DNA of 64,000 nt from Diphasiastrum complanatum (taxonomy: Eukaryota > Streptophyta > Lycopodiopsida > Lycopodiales > Lycopodiaceae). The stretch is taken from contig CM055110.1 of NCBI GenBank assembly GCA_029204225.1, positions 16,211,306 to 16,275,305 on the forward strand. Direction: 5' to 3'. The notes beneath the pieces were generated by a model. That model searched no databases. It was given only the letters and a program-made list of their open reading frames with translations, and was not told the DNA's origin. The translations under genes were made by a program, and so were the position numbers. Positions 1 to 9,304 of this stretch are shown piece by piece (position 1 is the first letter of the stretch; every line of letters begins with the position of its first letter).

Positions 1-559
1 CATTTACATGCTATGAGATACACTCAGCGTCATCATCTATGAGAATTTTTGCTTTTGTTCTTCTTCAGTTTGTTGTTGTTGACATTACTTTCTATGGTTT
101 ATATCTCCTTTGCAATGGCCTTGACGTAAACGAGTAGTGCATTGCAAGAAGACAGCATCTCCATGAATGAGAAAATATATTCAAAGCATGAATTTGCAAC
201 TAAGATGTGCAATCTTAAAAAATAATCCCAAAGCATTTGGAAACAAAAAATGGCTTGGATAAATCAGTCACCGACATTTGGCTCTACCCTTTGTTTTTGT
301 TTTGTTTAGCACATCTACGATGCATCTACAATCATATACCATTATTGTCCCCTGTAGGACTATCAAGCAAAGTCTCTACGTAAGCAACCCAAAGATCAAT
401 GTTCTTGCATATTTCATTGACAAGCAATTTGAGAAAATTAATCATAATCATAAATAATAGTCAAACGATGTTAGTGTACAGTTTTAGAGACAATAAACAA
501 CCTCTTTTTTTGTATTTTTCACAAAATTTTTAGAACCGTGAGGTTGTTGAGAATATTAC

Positions 560-1080
560 CACAATGGATTAGGGCAACATTAGAATGCCCTATACTAAGG
601 ACTCTTACATAATTGATTGAATACCTTCACTGATCCATTGAATAAGAAATTTTCTTTGAGGGTGAGAAGGCATTTGAGAATCTCAAACAAGCATTTGTCC
701 AGCTCCTACTTTGAGATTTCCAAACTTCAATGAGCCTTTTGCTGTGGAAATTGATGTTTGTCAAGAAGGCATTACAAAAATTTCTAAATGATGAGTGCAT
801 GAGGTCACTACTTATGCGCTCATAAAGTTGAATGATAGAGACATGAACTTTGCAACTCATGAAAAGGAGATATTGGAAATACTCCATGAAGTTAGAAGGT
901 GGCAAACCTATTTACAAGACAATTGATTCAAATTCAAGACATTATAGAGAAGTATTTCCAATTTCAATCTACTCTCACTTTAAAAAAAAAGATATTGCTA
1001 GAGTTCGTAAAACGCTTTGATTTTGTTATTGAGAACAAACGGGAAAATAAAAAATATTGTGGCTAATGCTTTATCTTAAA
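560..1080 (+). pseudogene. Ty3/gypsy RT-RNase H relic
   Basis: Broken remains of the pol region of a Ty3/gypsy retrotransposon. Read across several frames, the strand gives KAFENLKQAF (RT end), then PNFNEPFAVEIDVCQEGI (the first RNase H strand, normally PDFSKPFVVETDASGTGI), then NFATHEKEILEILHEVRRW (consensus YPTHEKELLAIVHALKKW), and finally NIVANALS near 1060-1077 (consensus NVVADALSR). The order matches the end of RT, RNase H and the start of the connection domain. Stops and frameshifts are frequent, so it is long dead. No LTR or PBS was seen next to it. Bases 1-560 show no gene. Confidence 0.75.
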
Positions 1081-1142
1081 TTTTGGCATTGACCATATTT
1101 AGTTATTGAAAAAAGAAATCTCCTCTATATCTCAAACATGCA

Positions 1143-1156
1143 GGGGGGGGGGGGGG
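1143..1156. repeat. poly-G run
   Basis: Fourteen consecutive G on the plus strand, following the gypsy relic. No other function is visible. Confidence 0.9.
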
Positions 1157-1234
1157 AACAAAGTGATTGGACCGTAATTGCTGCCCATGAGTTTCTTGAG
1201 TGCCCAGGACCTAACACGTGCAGTTAAAGTAAGT

Positions 1235-1543
1235 CTATTTTGATCTAACCGTAAGTCTGCTATGCAACTCTTCATCAATTGCATCAACATCAGAAACAAT
1301 CTTGTCCACCACTGTATTTAGATCATCCGCATGTTGAGAAGGAGAACTTTCGATTTCAAGATCAAGGGCTACTGGAGGACTCTCAACCCATGGAATTGCC
1401 AACGTGCTTGCCACATCTTTTCTAAAGTGAGGAGGCGAGGGTGAAGAGCTGGGAAATCTAGGCTTGGGTTTTGAACGCTTGGGCTGTGCCTGATTTCTCT
1501 TTTTTCGGGGTGGCACAGGACCCCTTTCAAGAGGAACTTGCCT
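1235..1543 (-). other. Open basic/proline-rich frame behind the histone-like copy
   Basis: After the TAG that ends the histone-like frame at 1544-1546, the same reading frame continues open for about 100 codons: RGPVPPRKKRNQAQ, a KRSKPKPR stretch, a Ser/Pro-rich run, then an acidic segment. There is no ATG at its head (GTG at 1516). It could be the 3' flank of the inserted copy or part of an unknown protein. I recognise no domain. It matters mainly because it is in phase with the histone C-terminus. Confidence 0.3.
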
Positions 1544-2030
<487 letters not shown>

Positions 2031-2034
2031 TAAG

Positions 2035-2290
2035 GCTGGATATCTCTTCCACGCGAGAGAGTGTTACTGTGGCGATGACTGACAGACACTTTCGTGTGAT
2101 GACGATACTGAGATGTATTGATGGATATCTCTACGACGCGAGGGTACCGCTACAGTAGTAGAGAATGACAGGTCCTCTCACATGATGCCGATACTGGATA
2201 CAATGAGGCTGATATCGCTATGACATGAGAGAGGAGCAGAGTCAGGTGGGCGGAGGAAGGTCCTCGCGTGATGGCGATATCGAGTCTACG
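2035..2290. repeat. Degenerate tandem repeat, unit about 85 bp
   Basis: Three diverged units, each opening with GATATC(T/G)CT, then an ACGCGAG or ATGAGAG word, then a GAYGCCGATACTG-like word. Openings are near 2038, 2124 and 2210, with a partial fourth near 2275. Related words in opposite orientation occur again at 2848-2922 (ATATCGCCATCACACGAG, CATAGCGATACTCGAG). Confidence 0.6.
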
Positions 2291-2424
2291 AGTAAAGGGT
2301 AGTATTCCAGGAAGAAAACAAAATCGAACAAAAACGTAAACAAATGCGGGGAATGGACTTATATAGCCAAAAGAAGTTTACACATGTGGGCACTTGCAAC
2401 ACATGGCCGAATCAAAAAATGTCG

Positions 2425-2690
2425 TGTGGTCTCGGACGTGTGCGGTCGCACGTGTGGAATTGCACATCTGGACCCGCACGTGTGGGCTCGCATGTGTGGA
2501 CACGTGGTCAAATAATAAATTGACGTGTAATCTTGCATGTGTGGACATGTGGACGAATGGAATTTTAACGTGTGTTGCTGAACGTGTAGACTCGCACATG
2601 TGGACGGTTACATTACGCGTGTGAGATTTGATCCATTGTTGGATCAACGTGTGTACAGCTTGGATTTTATTGGTTTTAACTATATAAATG
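2425..2690 (+). promoter_or_regulatory. CACGTG (G-box) cluster followed by a TATA box
   Basis: A run of imperfect CGTGTGGAC/CACGTGTGG words includes three perfect CACGTG cores at 2449-2454, 2477-2482 and 2501-2506. Several CATGTG variants follow, and then CTATATAAATG at 2680-2690. A 14-bp palindrome (TTGTCAATTGACAA) lies just behind, near 2696. CACGTG is the plant bZIP/bHLH G-box. The layout resembles a plus-strand promoter, perhaps of an LTR. No transcript is proven. Confidence 0.4.
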
Positions 2691-2979
2691 TGGTTTGTCA
2701 ATTGACAACTTTCACTCAGTTTTCCCCGTAGCTCTTGGTTGTGTCCACAATTCCTGTTCTTGGCAGTATAGTTGACACACAAGAATCTACATCACAATCT
2801 GTAGAATCTTGTATCCCTAGCATCGCTGCAATATCCTGTCAGTCACCAATATCGCCATCACACGAGGACGGCCTTATTTTTGGGTAACTCCCGTCCATAT
2901 CGCGTCATAGCGATACTCGAGCTTGCTATTCATACTTTTTATTATCTGAAGACATGGCTGCCTCATCTTTTATTCTGCC

Positions 2980-3525
2980 TTGCACGTCTTCCTTGTTGAA
3001 TCTGGGGTTGGTAATTACATAGGTCACTACAAGACATATTTCAATATGTCTTTTGATATCGAGAGGTTTGGATCTGAACATAGATCTTATTTTCCAGCCT
3101 TGTCTATGTTGATAATGGATAATCTACGATTCATTCATTTCCATGACTTGGTAACCACTTACAAAGCAAGCTCACAACCAACAATTCACGAAAATAGTGA
3201 GTGATTTTAAACGTGTGGTCCATTGTGACCAGCACAATTCATCATATTTGTGTAGAGGGGTATGGGTTTTTTGTTTTATCTTTTTGCTCTTGTTCTTGAA
3301 GAGGCAGGAACTTCGAGGTTAAGCATTGAGGGTCCCTCATCATCCGCTGATTCTATGATATCAGAACCAGCTTTTGTTGATGAAATCTTGGGTGCTGACG
3401 AGGAAAGATTGGGATCAATGTACGACCCAGTCCAGTCTCGTGCATTGTCCATTTCATCCTTATCTGATGTGAATCCAAATGACCAAAGCAACTATTCTCG
3501 ATTTGCCAGTGTATTACATGGATAG
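2980..3525 (+). CDS. Possible exons of an unrecognised protein
   Basis: Two open stretches have coding-like composition. The first, 2980-3204, starts MHVFLVESGVGNYIGHYK. The second ends at TAG 3523-3525 and is best read from a splice acceptor near 3305 rather than from its ATG at 3262. It gives EAGTSRLSIEGPSSSADSM, then an acidic segment, then SMYDPVQSRALSISSLSD. The text before GCAGGAACTTCG is T-rich, as expected of an intron end. I recognise no family, and the partners of these putative exons were not found. A chance open frame remains possible. Confidence 0.25.
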
Positions 3526-3885
3526 TGTCGCATATGTCTCATTGATTGATGTTGGAGTTCAAATTCGATACAAAACTAGATCAACAAATTATCAAAAATT
3601 CAGAAAGGCATGCAAATTTATAAACGAAAATAATATTGATGCAAGACTCAACTCATAGTAATTCTCATGATATCAAACAAAAAGAGTATATGTATTATAT
3701 GGCATTATTTCAAGTACAATGCCCGACAAAATCATTGTTTCTCTTTATCTTTAATGATCAGCTTTGTTGTGTGATCATGAAGGAAAAAAATTCTATCATA
3801 TGGATCTAGAAACTTAATAGGTCTGTTTTTGCTCAAGTCTATTTATCTAGAGAAAACAGCCAAGGAGGATGACCTTTTAGGAGCT
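3526..3885. other. No gene seen
   Basis: AT-rich sequence with no persuasive frame, repeat or RNA gene on either strand. Confidence 0.5.
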
Positions 3886-3889
3886 TCCT

Positions 3890-4600
3890 CAGCTACATAG
3901 CCAAATACTTCTATAACAATGTCTCTCTTCGCAAAATAATTTATATGTATTCTAAGGGTATTTATGTCCGTTCAAGGAATATGATAGCAACATAATTGCC
4001 AAATCCCTGGCTTTCCCTCACATATCTTTGCCTTGTTGCAAAGGCATCTATCTCCATAGTAGCTCAGGAATTCCTCCTCACCCTATATTTTGGGTAAACC
4101 ATTTACCATCTTCAACTTAGCCAGCCTCAATTTGACCATTTCGCGTCTTTGCTCTTCCTGCAACAAAATTCCACGTAGATTTTCAAATGTGGGCAATCTC
4201 TCCCTTGATGCAATGCCGCTCACGAAAATTTGCAAGCTTTCTGATACACCACTCATGGCTGTATGGGGTAATTCAAATCCCTTATGGGCTCACCAATGGC
4301 AATTAATTGGTCTCTCAAATCCTTGATCCTGGTGAAGAAGGATCCTACATCTTCATTGTCTTCCACCCTTATTGTGTTTAGCCTTGACTTCAAAAACATG
4401 GCAGGAGATGGATTGGCAGTTTGATATTGAGCTCTTAAGGCTTGCCAAGCACCTCTGGCTGAAACCACATCACTAACGTGGGTGATCACGTGGTCCTTCA
4501 CCAATAGGTTGATCAAATATAGTCCTCTTCGTGCCTCTTGTCATACACTCTCATATCAGTTGGAGCGGTGTTAGGCCTCAATTTGACACCCGAAATAATG
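3890..4600 (-). pseudogene. Ty1/copia gag relic (UBN2 domain and zinc knuckle)
   Basis: Minus strand. From 4516 down to 4253 an open frame reads INLLVKDHVITHVSDVVSAR, GAWQALRAQYQTAN, FLKSRLNTIRVEDNEDVGSF, RIKDLRDQLIAIGEPI. This is the copia gag core (UBN2). Lower down, near 4035-3985, a decayed zinc knuckle is recognisable (GKPGIWQLCC, from CxxCGKxGHxxxxC). Stops and shifts separate the two parts. No LTR was found. Confidence 0.7.
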
Positions 4601-5104
4601 TTCCAAAGCTCTTTATCCATGAGAAACTCTCTATTTTCACCTGTTTCCTATGTCTAGACTTCATCATCGAGGCCTTCAAGACTTGGAATGAAGATAAATC
4701 TAGATTCTACATCCAATACCAAGGTACCACGCACAGGGTGCGTGTGAACCCCACCTCCCTGGCTACCATCGGAATCATCTCTAGTGATAGACCAAAGCCC
4801 TCTCATCGCCAATCTCCTACCACCATTTCCCCTTCTTGGACTCATCAATATCCCGAACTCACACAAATGATGGGTATTTGATTGAATCCATCACAGATCT
4901 TGTTCTCCAAGCCGCTTCCCACCTCCTGAACAACTTTCTGGATATTGGAAGTCTACGAAAGGATCGTATCCCCTCCTTTCTTCTACACCAATTGATATAA
5001 TTCCATAAGGAGTTCCCAACCAACATAGTTGTGCCCTACAATTGGCATAACTTCGTGCTTTCTAAATTGAAGAGGGCCACCAAGCCCAATTCATGTAAAA
5101 AAAT

Positions 5105-5365
5105 TTGTCGTTGGCCCACTTATGTATGCCCTTGCCATCACCCTCCTCGAACAGAAGGTTTGTGGATTTCACCGATCCCTCGTCCTCACCAATCTTGATC
5201 AATGAAGAATATAGGCTTCAAGCAAGAGGCGGATCTTCATCAACATCTCAAGTTGGAGAGGAGACTATGTTCATCAAAGGCAAATTCAAGGGCAAAAGCA
5301 AAAGTAAGTGCTCTAAAGGGCAAGATCAAGTGGATCAATCAAACTTGGCAAAGTTCTTTGAATAG
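5105..5365 (+). pseudogene. Copia gag C-terminal fragment
   Basis: Plus-strand frame with LINEEYRLQARGGSSSTSQ followed by MFIKGKFKGKSKSKCSKGQ. It resembles the linker and basic tract before the zinc knuckle of copia gag; compare ISEESRQSYKL and LFVKGKLKGRSK in the element at 52.5-52.65 kb. It stops at 5363-5365. It lies tail-to-tail with the minus-strand gag piece that follows. Confidence 0.5.
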
Positions 5366-5568
5366 CATTACTTTGAACAATGTTAGCACGAGCATCCAAC
5401 AATCCATTAAGAATAACTTGAACAAGCTCTCCTTCCTTAATGCTCTCTCCATCAATGCAAGTTAACTCATCATTCAATGCTTTCACTCTCAAAATATAAG
5501 TATTGTGAAAGTACTGTACTTTAGGACCATAAATGGATCTACAAAAGATCCACAAGAGTGATTGGATG
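5313..5568 (-). pseudogene. Copia gag fragment, distal part
   Basis: Minus-strand frame YILRVKALNDELTCIDGES, ELVQVILNGLLDARANIV. This is the second half of a copia gag UBN2 domain (usual pattern: LxxLxDELxxIGExIxDxELVxxILNGL). The first half of a similar domain resumes in the same orientation at 6148-6438, leaving about 580 bp of foreign sequence between. Confidence 0.65.
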
Positions 5569-5569
5569 C

Positions 5570-6147
5570 TTGCTTAACAATCTATCAAAAAACTAGACAC
5601 AAAAAAGTTGATCTAGATTGGCAATTTGACAAACAACAAGCATTAACAATCAAAAGCATTGATAAACATTGAAATCCGATCCCACACGTGTGTACTACAG
5701 GCTGTAGTACGGCCTTCAACCTGAGAAACAAGTAGAAATTGATTTGGTTTCATTTGGATCACAAAAACTCAATGTACATAGTGAACTAGCTTGAGATTGC
5801 CAATGAGCTCCAAAAATTTTCTATCTTCTCACTATGGAGAGAGGGAATACATAGCAAATTCGACTTCCTTCTTGAAGTTAGGTGGATTTCCAGCATGTAA
5901 TAAGGAAGTGAACTCACTCTCCTTGACCTAAAATGAAACCCTAGTCTATTTCCTAGAGTTATGCTTGGTAGGTAGCTAGTTGGTCAAATTTTCACCTTAA
6001 ACTTAGGTGTAGGTCCTATAAAGTAGGGATGACCACCAAATAGACATGACCAACTCTCTTGACTTGACCTCACCTACATTAGGATGGGTTTCCCATGTGG
6101 CATCATGGCCTCACATGTGTGGGACCCACTTGTGTACACAATTTACA
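5570..6147. mobile_element. LTR-like insertion between two gag halves
   Basis: Noncoding segment separating two parts of one copia gag domain. It carries the CACACGTGTG word also found near the ends of the LTRs at 51.2 and 53.0 kb, and the short hairpin GTACTACAG-G-CTGTAGTAC at 5694-5712. I could not fix its ends or a target duplication, so solo LTR is an inference. Confidence 0.35.
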
Positions 6148-6438
6148 CTATTCTACATGGTTTTTGATCAAGCTAGATTTGCTAATTTTTGGCAATTCTT
6201 CACAAGTATTTGGACTTTCTTCATTCTTTTGCAAACAAGAAAATATTTGCCTTCTTAGAGTCAACACTCTAGAAGTATACTTGGATTCATAAAGCTTCTT
6301 CAATGAATCCCAAACATCCTTTGATGAAGTACACTTACCAACTTTCTTGAGAAGCTCATTGGTAACATTCATCTTTATCACTGTAGAACCATTGAAATAG
6401 CTGGATGATGTAACTATTTTTTTGAGATGTTCCACCAT
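6148..6438 (-). pseudogene. Copia gag fragment, proximal part
   Basis: Minus-strand frame MVEHLKKIVTSSSYF, TNELLKKVGKCTSSKDVWDS, LKKLYESKYTSRVLTLRRQI. This is the first half of the copia gag UBN2 domain (SAKEAWDxLxxxYExxSxxRxxxLRxxL pattern). Its upstream side abuts the end of the uncharacterised gene copy 1, which shares the CACCATGTTGTGTGTTT border also seen at 9307. Confidence 0.65.
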
Positions 6439-8095
6439 GTTGTGTATTTCGATGAAATGTTGCTCTGGCTTGCCAATGTGATTTCTCCATTCCTTGTGAT
6501 GACCAATTACTTAGATTGTCATAAGCTTTTGCAAAAAATGATGCATGATGTCGTAAAATGTGCTGCAATATCAGAGATACAAACATTGTCATATTAATCA
6601 ATTTAAATTTAGTATATGTGCAATGAAATTATAATTCTAAGAGTTAGTTACATTGAAAAGAGATTTACCATATAATGCGTAATATGATCTTCACCCATGG
6701 CGTCTTTAACTGCATCCACTAACTCAATTGTTGATTTCTCAATTAGTAGCACATCAGTATCAGACAGTTTATCTTTTCTGAGCAATTTGACCATGTTGTC
6801 AAGCTTTGTCCAGACTTCAACTTTTTTAAACCTTGTTGTTTCTTTTTTTTTTGAAATCCTTTGTGGCATTGAGTACATCTATCCAAATTGAATACTGGAT
6901 TTTAGTCGGTTTTCTGGAATGATTTGATAAGAAACGACGAGCTTTGGATCCTCCTACGCTTGGTTTGCATGGAATGTTTCCCGTTTCCCCCAAAAGCTTC
7001 TCGTCCTTTTATATTTTAACATGTCCTTTATGAAGATCCGCTTTTGATAGAACTTCCTCCAATCGAGCTATTGCTTTTTTGGCTAATGACTCTGACTTAG
7101 TATTCCGGACAAACCAAATATGAAGATATATCAATTTTTCGATAATTCTAACCTCTCCATGTAGTATACAAATGTGGACATTGTTAAGCGGAATCGGTAG
7201 TACTGGTTTCCAAGTAGGATCTTCTATATTCCTTGAAACTCTCGTGCTCTTTGACATGTCTTGTGTAGTTTTCATGCAATAGAGGCATGGATGTTTTGAA
7301 TTTGCTCCATGTGAGACGTTGAAGATGCACTTCAGTGATTTCAAGTCTCCAACCGAATGCCATTCCATCTTAAAATCACCTATTCCATGAACATTGAGTG
7401 GTGTGTCGCTCATATGATTCTTAATTATCTCTGGATAATCTGTTTCACTAAAAATCCAAAATAAAATGTCATGATCTTCTTTTAAAACCTATTTGAAACA
7501 CAAAATCATGGACTATGTTAAGAGAATTGAGTAGTATTACTCAATCAAGTATATTTAAAACTTAGACCTATAATAACGAATCAATATTAGCTTAAAACAC
7601 AAAACCATAAATTCTCAAAATGAATTAGTTGTTAGTACTCAATAAAATAGATTTAAACTTGGAAAGCTGCTAACCACCAGATGTTATTTTCGGATTGCAC
7701 ACTGAAATTAAGACTCTCCGAGTTTATCATATTGCTTAATGCTATTCATAAGGGTAACACTAACCCTTTCCAACTTTTGTCCCTTTATTACTTCTGATTC
7801 ATCTATCTTGAGAACTAATATCAATTTTTCAACAATTCATTTGTGATTCCATAAAACTTTACAATAAATCTCAGTAAATGATTCAAATCTACAAACATAT
7901 TGTTGGTGGAATCACGTGACAAAGTGCCATGTTTTGAGTTATAAATTTCATTGATATGGTAAGGAATACCAATGATGTTTTGCAAACCCATGTTTAACAC
8001 ATCCCTCTCTAATTTGATTTGAAATGGCCTGGGAATAGGAAATTTTTTTATATGTACTTGTTCAAATGCCTCTTTGATAATTTTAAGCACTTAAA
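6430..8095 (-). pseudogene. Uncharacterised DDE-transposase-like gene, copy 1 (partial)
   Basis: Multi-exon minus-strand relic of an unnamed family. In order it holds FPIPRPFQIKLERDVLNMG with GIPYHINEIYNSK (8090-7830); SLNFSVQSENNIWWLAAFQ (near 7700); the core at 7490-7009 with ILFWIF, IGDFKMEWHSVGDLKSLK, IFNVSHGANSKHPCLYCMKT and VRIIEKLIYLHIWF; GNIPCKPSVGGSKARRFLSN; a helical KVEVWTKLDNMVKLL region ending GEDHITHYM at a GTAAAT donor; and a last exon with NLSNWSSQGMEKSHWQARA (6600-6440). Few lesions: a TAA after HVKI, a poly-A frameshift near 6850 and one near 7830. The 5' exons seen in copy 2 are missing. An Asp of GDLK, a CxxC about 20 residues on and a late Glu (QGME) would suit a DDE enzyme, but that is inference. 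Confidence 0.6.
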
Positions 8096-8344
8096 GACTT
8101 TCCAATCATGTCCTTGTCTTTCAGATTTTGATTGGGGACTAAAGCTGATCTGCAAAATAAAAATAAGACTTAGAAAAAAAAACAATTCACAATCATTGAT
8201 GTGCTAGATGAAACAAAATACATGAATAGTTTAACTTCCAACTTTTGCCTCTCCAAGCTTTCGCGCTCCTGTGAAGGACTTTGTCACTTCATTGCGGAGC
8301 CTGTGACAAGCTGTATCCACTGATCATGCATGCAGGACTATCGG

Positions 8345-8356
8345 GCTCTGATACCA
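8345..8356 (-). other. Primer-binding site, Met-tRNA type
   Basis: The reverse complement reads TGGTATCAGAGC, the standard plant copia PBS. It directly abuts an LTR that starts TGTCAATAATC at 8357. The element is in minus orientation. Confidence 0.8.
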
Positions 8357-8704
<348 letters not shown>

Positions 8705-8720
<16 letters not shown>

Positions 8721-9142
8721 TGTTCAACTCGAGTTCGAATATTCAAGTGATACAAATTTTCTTCTTTGTTGTCTTTAGCAACTAGGTTATCAGAATCTTC
8801 ATCGAACAATTTACAAGAGTTCTTTGTGAAGGTTACTGACATTCCTGTATCAACTATCTTTGCTACGGATAGAAGATCTTTATCAAGAGTAGGGACATAG
8901 AGAACTTCTTCCAGTTTCTTGTCACCTTGATTCGTGTCTAACCACAGTACACCAGTTCCATCAACTATTTGTTTAGAAGTATAATGAAAGCGGGTCTCCA
9001 TAAAGGACATGTTAGCACTTGGATCCATATGAAAGAAGAAAGCTATTGCGCAACTCCAAGTTGCAATTATCATTGGAGGTGTCGAAAATGGAATAGATTT
9101 TGAAAAAAAATTAAAACTTTGTATAATTTCTTTGTGTATCAA
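8705..9142 (-). pseudogene. Copia protease / gag-pre-integrase fragment
   Basis: Minus-strand frame reading TGVLWLDTNQGDKKLEEVLY, VPTLDKDLLSVAKIVDTGMS, VTFTKNSCKLFDE and EENLYHLNIR. This is the stretch after the DSGA protease motif and into the gag-pre-integrase domain of Ty1/copia Pol (VLYVPxLxxNLLSVxKLxDxG). The DSG site and the integrase are not present. It lies between the two copies of the uncharacterised gene family. Confidence 0.7.
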
Positions 9143-9304
9143 TATACAAAATGATATCTTTATGTCTACTTCCTATTGGCATGTATAAATTTATATGCTT
9201 TTTGAAATTTTTCATAATTTGTCGATTTTATATTGTGATGGATCTGTACTCTTCTGTAAAACCATTGGAAAAGCTGTAAAATATAGTTGTTCTTTGTACA
9301 GATT

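Noticed and set aside
2378-2782. 134-codon minus-strand frame rich in THA and HV repeats
   Set aside because: It is the reverse reading of the CACGTG minisatellite, with no protein-like features.
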